From the NCBI GenBank assembly GCA_001829415.1, contig MIBE01000053.1:28812-92811 (forward strand): a DNA stretch of 64,000 bases, given 5' to 3'. The DNA comes from Spirochaetes bacterium GWF1_51_8 (GTDB lineage Bacteria > Spirochaetota > Brevinematia > Brevinematales > GWF1-51-8). Below, one piece after another: positions 28,292 to 36,533 of this stretch. Under the pieces are notes generated by a model. It saw only the letters and a list, made by a program, of their open reading frames with translations. It was not told the origin of the DNA and did not search any database. Each line of letters opens with the position of its first letter. Positions within the stretch are counted from its first letter, which is position 1. The position numbers and the translations under genes were made by a program.

Positions 28292-28750
28292 ATGTTAGTA
28301 TTTTCCGGAAGAAAAGTTTTTAGCAGTCTTATGCTGACCCTGATCCTTACACTCGCCGTCACATCGTGTGAAGAGGGCGAGGTAATGGATCGGGTTCAGC
28401 CGTATAAGGTACTCGGGTCGTTCGGCACTAGTGAAGTGCATGTAAAGTTTAACTTTGACGAACCGACCGCGAGGCAGGTTTGGCTGATCGGCGATTTCAA
28501 CAATTGGGCTATCGGGAAATCGAATCCGTTTTATCCCGATGTCCCGTTATCCCAAGGCGCTAAAGTCGCGATGCAGAAAGATCCGTCAACCGGATTCTGG
28601 ACTGTGACAATCCCGCTCAATCCCGGACGGTACCTTTATCAATATGCAATCGACGAAGGGATTTTCATTGTCGGAGACCCTAACAATAATGATAAGTATG
28701 AGCTCGCCGACGGGACCTATAAGTCTATTGTCTATGTGATCGATAAGTAA
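28292..28750 (+). CDS. Lipoprotein with glycogen-binding (AMPK/CBM48-like) domain, tandem paralogue
   Basis: Lipobox LAVTSC; VHVKFNFDEPTARQVWLIGDFNNWAIGKSNPFYPDVPLSQ...KDPSTGFWTVTIPLNPGRYLYQYAID. Confidence 0.85.
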   Translation: MLVFSGRKVFSSLMLTLILTLAVTSCEEGEVMDRVQPYKVLGSFGTSEVHVKFNFDEPTARQVWLIGDFNNWAIGKSNPFYPDVPLSQGAKVAMQKDPSTGFWTVTIPLNPGRYLYQYAIDEGIFIVGDPNNNDKYELADGTYKSIVYVIDK

Positions 28751-28767
28751 AAGCTTTGGAGGCATAC

Positions 28768-30153
28768 ATGGCAAGATATTTTTGGATGGTAGCGTGTTTA
28801 TTCCTGCTCGCGCTTCCCGCGTGTGACGGAAAAGGCGGCGGCGGGACCAACGATTCAGTTGCTAACGAGTTTAAGCTGGATGAAACCGGGGATACAGTTT
28901 TGACATTCCTGATGTGGGGGACTCCTGAAGAAAAGTCCTCTGTCTATGCTGTTCTTAAAGAGTTCCAGAAACAGCAGGATGCGAAGGGCGATCATATCGG
29001 TCTGAAAGTCATCTCCGTTGACTCCCTGAATTATTCAGATAAACTTCAGACAATGTTCGCGGGCGGCACCTATCCCGATGTATTTTATCTGCATATCCAG
29101 GACTTCTTTAAATATGCCAGTAAGGGTAACCTCGCTGCTCTTGACGATTATGTAAAGGAACCCGATTTCAATGTCGGAGACTTCTATCCCGCCCTTATGG
29201 AGAAGTTTACCTTCGAAGGGACATTGTACGGCGTTCCGAAGGACTGGACTTCTTTTGTGCTCTACTATAACATGGACATGTTCGATAAAGCCGGACTCTC
29301 TTATCCCGACGATACTTGGACATGGGAAGATTTCCTCAATGCCGCGAAAAAGCTGACTGTCGACTATAACGGGGACAAGAAGATCGACCAGTACGGTTTC
29401 ATTATCGAAACTTGGGCTGACTGGTATAATTCGTGGATTATGCAGAACGACGGTATGATCTTCGACGACAAGGGCAACTGGGTGTTCTCACGCGGCGCCA
29501 ATGTCGATAAAAATGCCAAGGCCATTCAGTATGTCGCCGACCTGATCAATGTAGTCGGTGTCGCGCCCTCTATCGACCAGTCCAAGCAGTTGGGCGGCGG
29601 TGAAGCGTTTATGTCCGGCCGTGTCGCGATGTGTATGTACGGTCGCTGGCAGATGCTGAAGTTCAAGAAGATCAAAGACTTCAAGTGGGGTTACGCTGTT
29701 CTTCCGCAGAACGTGAAGAAGGCCGCTACTGTGGTCGCGGTTTCTCTCGCAATCGCCGAACAGTCTCCCAATAAAGACGCGGCTTGGAAGCTCCTGAAGT
29801 TCATCACAAGCTTCGAAGGCCAGATTTATACCGCTGAAGCGGGACTTGCGGTTCCTTCCAGAATTTCGCTGGTTGAATCGGATCATTATCTCAAGGCTCC
29901 AGAGGTCATTAAGTATCAGCCCCATCTGGCTATGAATAGTTCGAAGGAAGACCCGTTTATCATCGAACTCGCCTATGGTAAGTTTGCTCCCGCCAACGCT
30001 TATTGGCTGGAAGTTCGCCAGAAAATGGACGAACAGTTCGACGAAGTATTCCTCGGTAAGCAGCAGGCTAAGGATGTTATCTTGAGACTTGACAAGATCA
30101 TCAACGATATCATCGAGCCTCAGGCTATTGAAAATGTAGAAGTCTCTGAATAA
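28768..30153 (+). CDS. ABC transporter sugar-binding lipoprotein (family 1 extracellular solute-binding protein)
   Basis: Lipobox LLALPAC; LMWGTPEEKSSVYAVLKEFQKQ...YPDVFYLHIQDFFKYASKGNLAALDDYV...YGVPKDWTSFVLYYNMDMFDKAGL. Confidence 0.92.
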   Translation: MARYFWMVACLFLLALPACDGKGGGGTNDSVANEFKLDETGDTVLTFLMWGTPEEKSSVYAVLKEFQKQQDAKGDHIGLKVISVDSLNYSDKLQTMFAGGTYPDVFYLHIQDFFKYASKGNLAALDDYVKEPDFNVGDFYPALMEKFTFEGTLYGVPKDWTSFVLYYNMDMFDKAGLSYPDDTWTWEDFLNAAKKLTVDYNGDKKIDQYGFIIETWADWYNSWIMQNDGMIFDDKGNWVFSRGANVDKNAKAIQYVADLINVVGVAPSIDQSKQLGGGEAFMSGRVAMCMYGRWQMLKFKKIKDFKWGYAVLPQNVKKAATVVAVSLAIAEQSPNKDAAWKLLKFITSFEGQIYTAEAGLAVPSRISLVESDHYLKAPEVIKYQPHLAMNSSKEDPFIIELAYGKFAPANAYWLEVRQKMDEQFDEVFLGKQQAKDVILRLDKIINDIIEPQAIENVEVSE

Positions 30154-30164
30154 GAGATAGATTT

Positions 30165-30198
30165 AAGCCCCGCGGAATTTCCCGCGGGGCTTTTTTTT
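30165..30198 (+). terminator. Rho-independent terminator of the glucan operon
   Basis: gccccgcgg aatttc ccgcggggc tttttttt. Confidence 0.9.
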
Positions 30199-32266
30199 AT
30201 CCCGAACGAAGATAATCCGAAGGCAGGAAATCGAGGATCCCCTTTTTCAGGGACTGATGGGCTGGTTTTTCGAGTTCCGGGTCTTTTTCAAGTATCACCC
30301 TAGCATCCTCACGCGCCACTTTTAACAGCTTCTCGTCACGTAAAAAATCAGCGATCTTTAATTCCGGCATGCCGGACTGCCTCACCCCGAGTATCTCGCC
30401 GGGGCCTCTGAGCTTCAAGTCTTCCTCGGCGATTCGAAATCCGTCGTTCGTCTCCGTCATGATCTTCATTCGCCGGACGGTATCCTCGGAATCGTCGCTG
30501 CCGGTGACAAGGAAGCAATATGACTGGTAAGGCCCCCGTCCGACACGGCCCCGGAACTGATGGAGTTGTGACAGGCCGAATCGCTCCGCGTTTTCGATGA
30601 CCATCACCGTAGAATTCGGTACGTCGATCCCAACCTCGATCACGCTGGTCGAGACAAGGATATGGATTTTGCCCTGTTTGAATTCGGTCATAATCTCGTT
30701 CTTTTCCGCAGGGCGCATTTTACCATGTACGAGGCCGATCGCGAGGTTTTTATAAAAACGCTGGAGCTTGACGAACATTTCCTTTGCGGCCTTACTCTCG
30801 AGGTAGACGGATTCCTCGATCAGCGGATAGATAAAAAACGCCTGCCTGCCGCGTTCGATCTCTTTCTGGATAAAATCGAGCATCACCTCGTACTTCGAGT
30901 GCGTGACCCATTTGGTGGAGATCGGCAGGCGGTGCGACGGAAGTTCGTCGATCAGCGAGACTTCGAGGTCGCCGTAGATGGTGAGAGTCAGCGTTCTCGG
31001 GATCGGCGTCGCGGTCATCACAAGGACGTCGGGCGCGGAAGTCTTCTTGGATAACGCGATCCTCTGTTCCACCCCGAACTTGTGCTGTTCGTCCACGATA
31101 ATCAGGCTGAGGCTTTTAAACTCGATGTCATTCTGGAAAAGGGCGTGCGTCCCTACAGCGAGATTTGCCGAACCGGATTTAAGGAGCTCGTTCGCGGCGG
31201 TTTTTTCGGCGGCGCTTAACGATCCAGTCAGGAGAACAGGCGTCAGGCCCAACGGTTCGGCGATAGTCTTCAGTGTCTCGTAATGCTGAACGGCGAGCAC
31301 CTCGGTCGGAACCATCAACGCGCTCTGGTAACCGTTCTCGGCGCTGAAGATCATCGCGCCCATCGCCACGGTCGTCTTGCCGCTCCCGACATCCCCGTGA
31401 AGGAGCCGGTGCATCGGGTGCGCCGAGCGCATATCGAGGATCGTCTCCTCGAGCGCCTTATACTGCGCCTTTGTCGGTTTGTAGGGAAGCGAGATGAGAT
31501 ATTTCTTCATCAAGTCCTGTTTCTCATACCGGTAGGGTTTTTCCACGGATTGAAAGATAGTGCGCTTTTTTATTACAGCGAGCTGGATCGCGAAAAACTC
31601 CTCGAACGCAAGCCGGAGTTTCGCCCTTTTCAGGAGTTGGGAGTCCTCGGGGTAATGGATATTCCGAAGCGCGTCCTGCTTCCCGAGAATATTGTGCTGT
31701 TTGATCATGTACACGGGAAGCTCGTCGTCGATCTTCGGAAGGAAGATGTCGAGCGTATTGCGGACCATGTTCCGCAGTTCCTTCATATAGAGCTTTTCAG
31801 TCAACTGGTACACCGGCAGGATCGCGCCGAAATTCGATGCGTCCTCGCCCTCGATATATTCCTCGAAATCGAAACCTCCAGCCTGGATTTTGTTGAACTT
31901 ATAGATAAAATGCGCGGTGAGCCAGTACTTCTGCCCGATCTTTAACGACTGGACAAGGTAGGGGCGGTTGAACCCGATCAGGAAGGCTTGGGATTCGCCG
32001 TCCTGCACCGCGATCTTCGGGTGCGGTTTCCGGTTATAGAAGATGCTTTGATGATCGGTGACCGTGACTATCACCGTGACAGGCTTATCCTGCGTCAGGC
32101 TGTCGCGGATCGATTCGACATGGCTCCGGTCTTCATAGCGGAACGGGAAATAGGTCAGGAGATCGTAGACTGAAAATAAATCCAGCTTCGAGAGGAGATT
32201 CTTTTGACGCGAGGTGATATGCTTCTGCGCCCGGAGATCGATGTTGTTCAGTTCATTCAGATACAT
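30197..32266 (-). CDS. recG: ATP-dependent DNA helicase RecG
   Basis: HRLLHGDVGSGKTTVAMGAM; IVDEQHKFGVEQR; MTATPIPRTL; QFRGRVGRGPYQSYC. Confidence 0.96.
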   Translation of the reverse strand: MYLNELNNIDLRAQKHITSRQKNLLSKLDLFSVYDLLTYFPFRYEDRSHVESIRDSLTQDKPVTVIVTVTDHQSIFYNRKPHPKIAVQDGESQAFLIGFNRPYLVQSLKIGQKYWLTAHFIYKFNKIQAGGFDFEEYIEGEDASNFGAILPVYQLTEKLYMKELRNMVRNTLDIFLPKIDDELPVYMIKQHNILGKQDALRNIHYPEDSQLLKRAKLRLAFEEFFAIQLAVIKKRTIFQSVEKPYRYEKQDLMKKYLISLPYKPTKAQYKALEETILDMRSAHPMHRLLHGDVGSGKTTVAMGAMIFSAENGYQSALMVPTEVLAVQHYETLKTIAEPLGLTPVLLTGSLSAAEKTAANELLKSGSANLAVGTHALFQNDIEFKSLSLIIVDEQHKFGVEQRIALSKKTSAPDVLVMTATPIPRTLTLTIYGDLEVSLIDELPSHRLPISTKWVTHSKYEVMLDFIQKEIERGRQAFFIYPLIEESVYLESKAAKEMFVKLQRFYKNLAIGLVHGKMRPAEKNEIMTEFKQGKIHILVSTSVIEVGIDVPNSTVMVIENAERFGLSQLHQFRGRVGRGPYQSYCFLVTGSDDSEDTVRRMKIMTETNDGFRIAEEDLKLRGPGEILGVRQSGMPELKIADFLRDEKLLKVAREDARVILEKDPELEKPAHQSLKKGILDFLPSDYLRSG

Positions 32267-32283
32267 GGATTCCGCCCGTTATG

Positions 32284-33783
32284 CTATTCCTGCGATAAGC
32301 GGAAGGTTTGTTCTTTTTTCCAGAGCTCGTTGTAGTAAAATCCCTTCAGGCTGAGCTTTTCCTTGAGGTCGTCGGGGAAGGGTACGAAGCGCCAGAAGAT
32401 ATAGCGGACGTCCTTATGCAGTTTTTGGATACCCTGCGCTTCCTTTGAGAGCCAGAGCATATAGTCTTCGATGAAGGCCGTCTTGATGTCGCCCTTCAGT
32501 TTTTCTTTCGTGAAGTATTCATAGTAACGGCCGGTCAGGCCTTCGTCCATCCAGTGATATGACGCGAGTTCCTTCGCGGTCTGCCAACGGAAATCCGCCA
32601 GCGCCATTTGGATAGTCAGATCGGGGATTCTCGTGAAGATCGGGATGGCGATTCTTCCTTTACTTGTCGCCTTGTTGTACTTATCGTATGGTTCCCAGCA
32701 GATGCCGAAATTACCGTAGCCGGGCACGAGGATGAGATAGGGCAGAATGCGGTTGGTCGCCTGACGGAATGTGCGGGAGAACACCGACCCGTCGAGCCCT
32801 TCCACCCCCGCGAGCCTGTCGACCACGGACGATTTGAAGTTATATTCACGGGTTTCCTTCGGGATGAACGCCGACGTCAGGATTGGGAAATGGTTCCCCT
32901 GACGGCCTACGCACATCTTGATCATCTGGCGGAGCGCACCGGCTTCGTTCTCTATTGTGCGCGCGTCCACTTCGTAGAGCTGGGGCGTCATGCCCTCGCC
33001 GTCCTGCCCGGACGCCTGCACCATCTGTTTTTCCATCTCGTTCACTTCTTCAAACTTGCTCGAGTAGTTATTCCGCGCAAGCTGCATTTCCTTTTGGAGC
33101 CTGCGGAGTTCGCGGCTGATTTCAGGGAGTTCTTCCAGCTTCGCGAGCTGGTCGTCGGAATAGATATCCGGCATGGCGAGAAGTTGTTCGTTCGGGTGAT
33201 TGACAATCAGGTTCGCTATCGATAAAAGGTTTTCCTCGACAAGTTTCCTTTTTTCTAAAAGGTTCTGGTAGTTCAGGCGTTCCGCTTCGGCCGCACCCAC
33301 TATTCTCTCATATTTGGAACGGTTGCCCGACGGGTCGTCGCCACCGCTGCTTCCGCCGACAGTGGAGAGCTTTTTCTGCTTCGGCTGTTCGTCGGTCATA
33401 CTGGGCTTGACTTTTCCCTCGGCGACCGCGATCAGCCATTCGTCGATATAGTATACTGTAGTATCGGGATCGTTTTCGTCTTTTGGGCGGCTGAGAATCA
33501 TCTTCTGGTCGTCGGCGTTGAGGTAACGCATATCCAGACAGCCGAAACGAAGGAGGAGCCGCTTCTGGGCGGGCATATCGGGACTGACCTTCTTCGCGAC
33601 CTCGGTATAGACTTGCCAGAATGTGGTGGCAAGACGTTCCCTATAGACGACTTTTTCGTCTTTGTCCTGGCTGTCGCGGTACTTAGCCTGAAGATTGAGC
33701 AGACGATCGACCAGCTCGGGATCTTCTCCCTCGAGGGCTTTTTTAAGAAAGCCGTCGGGCAATGAATCGTACAATTTCCCCAT
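32284..33783 (-). CDS. Conserved-looking cytoplasmic protein of unknown function
   Basis: 499 aa, coding-like composition, 17 bp upstream of recG. Confidence 0.7.
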   Translation of the reverse strand: MGKLYDSLPDGFLKKALEGEDPELVDRLLNLQAKYRDSQDKDEKVVYRERLATTFWQVYTEVAKKVSPDMPAQKRLLLRFGCLDMRYLNADDQKMILSRPKDENDPDTTVYYIDEWLIAVAEGKVKPSMTDEQPKQKKLSTVGGSSGGDDPSGNRSKYERIVGAAEAERLNYQNLLEKRKLVEENLLSIANLIVNHPNEQLLAMPDIYSDDQLAKLEELPEISRELRRLQKEMQLARNNYSSKFEEVNEMEKQMVQASGQDGEGMTPQLYEVDARTIENEAGALRQMIKMCVGRQGNHFPILTSAFIPKETREYNFKSSVVDRLAGVEGLDGSVFSRTFRQATNRILPYLILVPGYGNFGICWEPYDKYNKATSKGRIAIPIFTRIPDLTIQMALADFRWQTAKELASYHWMDEGLTGRYYEYFTKEKLKGDIKTAFIEDYMLWLSKEAQGIQKLHKDVRYIFWRFVPFPDDLKEKLSLKGFYYNELWKKEQTFRLSQE

Positions 33784-33847
33784 CGTATCCTCTTATATCC
33801 GTATCTTATCACAGTATCTTAAAATAAATCATTGTAATGTCAAGTAT

Positions 33848-34600
33848 TTATTCATTTTCAGGTTTCCCGCGGCCGTCTTCTTTTTCCGCGAGATCCTTCC
33901 GCATCTGGATAATCATTCCGTTGACGCGCTGGAAGAGATTCCTGATAATCACCGTATCGTAATGGTCAAGTCCGGCGCGGTGGAGGATTTTATTGAGATA
34001 CTTCCGGAGGCGCCATTCGGGCACCAGCCTGAAGTAATCGAGGTTTTCGAGGGTGGCGACGATATCCTTGAGCATCGCGTCGAACTCCTCACGGGGCGCG
34101 GTCTTGCGGACATGAGTCCCGCCGACTTCGAGCGTCATATAGAGTTCGTAAAGCGCGACCATGACCGCCTGCGACAGGTTTAGCGAAGGGAACTCCTCGG
34201 TGCTCGGTATGTAGCACATCAGGTCGCAATCGAGAATGTCCTCGTTCGAGAGCCCGTGCTTCTCGTTGCCGAACACGAGGCAGATATTCTTATCGCGGAG
34301 CGGGATGAGATAATTCGCGAGTTCGCGGATACTGTAGTCGCGCTTACGCCATTGGCCTTCCCGGCGGCTGAACGCCACACGGATATCGCTTCCGGCGAAC
34401 GCGCCTGCGAGCGAGGTCTCGGTCTCAGCGTTCAGCAGAATGCTTTTCGCATGCACCGAATGGTTGAGAGCGTTCTCGGAAACCGTGTCGCACTTCGGAT
34501 TGACAAACACGAGTCGTTTGACCCCGGTGTTCATCATCGCGCGCGCGACCGCCCCGACATTACCTTCACCCTCAGGTTCGACCAAAATCACCGTTATCAT
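33848..34600 (-). CDS. trmJ: SpoU/TrmJ-family RNA 2'-O-methyltransferase
   Basis: ITVILVEPEGEGNVGAVARAMMNTGVKRLVFVNPK; CLVFGNEKHGLSNEDI; PSLNLSQAVMVALYEL. Confidence 0.85.
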   Translation of the reverse strand: MITVILVEPEGEGNVGAVARAMMNTGVKRLVFVNPKCDTVSENALNHSVHAKSILLNAETETSLAGAFAGSDIRVAFSRREGQWRKRDYSIRELANYLIPLRDKNICLVFGNEKHGLSNEDILDCDLMCYIPSTEEFPSLNLSQAVMVALYELYMTLEVGGTHVRKTAPREEFDAMLKDIVATLENLDYFRLVPEWRLRKYLNKILHRAGLDHYDTVIIRNLFQRVNGMIIQMRKDLAEKEDGRGKPENE

Positions 34601-34983
34601 TCTCTCGAACCCATCACAGAATTGACGACTTCACTGAAATGCTGGAGGCTGAACGGTTTCAGTAGAAGGGCGTGGATCAGTTTTTCCGGGCGGTTCCGGT
34701 TGGTTTCGTCGATATCGATAGATTCGCCCGACGAGAGCAGGATTGGAAGATCGGGATTAATCTCTTTGATCTTATGCGCAAGCATAATTCCCGGGATATC
34801 CGGGAGATTGAGGTCGAGGATAGCGAGGCCGATTCTATCGGGGAACGCTTTCATGCAATTGAGCGCTTGAGTCCCGTTGGAACACTCGATCACATCATAG
34901 TTAAGGTATTGGAGATAACGCGAGACGAGACGGAGAACCATCTCCTCGTCGTCGGCTAATAATACTTGTTTCAAACAACACAT
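34597..34983 (-). CDS. Response regulator receiver-domain protein
   Basis: VLLADDEEMVLRLVSRYL...LAILDLNLPDIPGI...ILLSSGESID...LLKPFSLQHF. Confidence 0.93.
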   Translation of the reverse strand: MCCLKQVLLADDEEMVLRLVSRYLQYLNYDVIECSNGTQALNCMKAFPDRIGLAILDLNLPDIPGIMLAHKIKEINPDLPILLSSGESIDIDETNRNRPEKLIHALLLKPFSLQHFSEVVNSVMGSRE

Positions 34984-35111
34984 CCCTTTCTGTATATATT
35001 ATTATAACATATTTTCAAAAAAATAAAAATTATTTAGGGATTTCACGGAAATAATTGCAATAAAAAATATTTCTGATATAATGTAAGGGATAAAATAATC
35101 GGAGGAAGACC

Positions 35112-35603
35112 ATGATGAATATAGTGCTTGTGATCGCTACGCTATTCATAGTTATTTTAATTGTATCGGGGGTTTATTTTATCTTCATGAAAAAAGTGCC
35201 CAGCGGAAAGGCAAGAACCTTACTGACCGGAAGCGCGGGTATCTCTATGGTACTAATGATTATACTTGCCATCATCATGCTCTCGACAGTCAATAACAAG
35301 ATGCACGCACAGGAGACCGCGGGTCAGGCATCCGCACAGGTCGAAGGTGCACAGCATGTCGCTCCGCCCGCCAAGGCTCCTCTCGATCCGGTTGCGGGAT
35401 TGGGCTTTCTTGCCGCCGGTCTCGCCGTGGGCTTGGGTTCTATCGGAGCAGGTATCGCAGTGGGTATGTCCGCGTCGGCCGCCTTGGGCGCGATCTCGGA
35501 AGACCCCAGCATCTTCGGTAAAAGTATCCTTTACATAGGTATGGCTGAAGGTATCGCCATCTACGGGCTTATCATCGCCATCATGATATTGGGTAAACTA
35601 TAG
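35112..35603 (+). CDS. atpK: V-type ATP synthase subunit K (proteolipid) with N-terminal two-TM extension
   Basis: GLGSIGAGIAVGMSASAALGAISEDPSIFGKSILYIGMAEGIAIYGLIIAIMILG. Confidence 0.93.
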   Translation: MMNIVLVIATLFIVILIVSGVYFIFMKKVPSGKARTLLTGSAGISMVLMIILAIIMLSTVNNKMHAQETAGQASAQVEGAQHVAPPAKAPLDPVAGLGFLAAGLAVGLGSIGAGIAVGMSASAALGAISEDPSIFGKSILYIGMAEGIAIYGLIIAIMILGKL

Positions 35604-35610
35604 AGGTTTT

Positions 35611-35916
35611 ATGAAAACCGTGGTATTAGGAGACAAGTATACCGTTCTCCTTTTTTCATTCGCGGGACTGGAAGGCCGGATAGTAGAGAACGAGGCCCAG
35701 GCTATCGAGCAGGTCAAGGATATCCGGCGTAATAAGGAATACGGGTTAATGATCGTGACGGAACGGATCGCGCAGTGGGCGAACACCTGGATCAATAAGA
35801 CGAGGTTTTCGAAGTCCAATCTGCTGATCGTGGAAGTTCCCGACCGGAGCGGTCATATCGAGACGGGGAAATCCTTGTCCGACTTTATCCGTGAAGCTGT
35901 CGGTATTAGAATCTGA
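35611..35916 (+). CDS. atpF: V-type ATP synthase subunit F
   Basis: Short F-subunit pattern (VVLGDKYTVLLFSFAGL...YGLMIVTERIAQ...LIVEVPDRSGH) and operon position. Confidence 0.85.
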   Translation: MKTVVLGDKYTVLLFSFAGLEGRIVENEAQAIEQVKDIRRNKEYGLMIVTERIAQWANTWINKTRFSKSNLLIVEVPDRSGHIETGKSLSDFIREAVGIRI

Positions 35917-35934
35917 TATTCAGGCAGGGTTTTC

Positions 35935-36525
35935 ATGGGATTAAAAGAAATATTGGAAGAGATCGGAAAAGAATCCGACGAACGGGCTCTGACTGTTATT
36001 AACGAGGCGAAGGTCAAAGCCGCGCAGATAGTCGCCCAGAAGATCGACGAGCTCGAAGAGTATTACCGTAAGAAACGCGAAGCGTTTATGAACGATATAG
36101 AGCGCGAAGAAAGAAAAGTATTCGCTAAAGTGGAACTGGACGCGCAGAAAGAACTCAACATTATCGATAATGAAATTATCGAAACCACCCTATCCGAAGC
36201 CTTTACCGAAATCGTCGACCGTCTGAAAAAAGACGAAAAACTTTATCTCTCATTTTTACAGAGGATGGTCGAACAGGCCGTCAAGGTTCTCGGTAAGAAG
36301 GAAGTGGTTGTTTCGCTTAACAGCGACGACGCTAATCTTTTTAAAAAACTCTCGGAACAGACCAAAGTAAAAATTACCCTCGGAGAACCCGCGCATATCC
36401 GCGCCGGGATTATCTGTTCCGCGAAGGATTCTCCCGTGTTTATCGATAACTCGCTGGCTTCGATCTTACGCGACCTGAAACCGGAGTTTATCCGTCTGAT
36501 CGTTTCCGAACTCGCACAGAAGTAG
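35935..36525 (+). CDS. atpE: V-type ATP synthase subunit E
   Basis: Charged coiled coil; ..VFIDNSLASILRDLKPEFIRLIVSEL; operon position. Confidence 0.85.
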   Translation: MGLKEILEEIGKESDERALTVINEAKVKAAQIVAQKIDELEEYYRKKREAFMNDIEREERKVFAKVELDAQKELNIIDNEIIETTLSEAFTEIVDRLKKDEKLYLSFLQRMVEQAVKVLGKKEVVVSLNSDDANLFKKLSEQTKVKITLGEPAHIRAGIICSAKDSPVFIDNSLASILRDLKPEFIRLIVSELAQK

Positions 36526-36533
36526 AGGAATAT

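Noticed and set aside
22200-30153. Classical Bacteroidota Sus/PUL operon
   Set aside because: No SusC TonB-dependent features (TonB box, plug) and no SusD-like TPR lipoprotein; hence described as analogous, not homologous.
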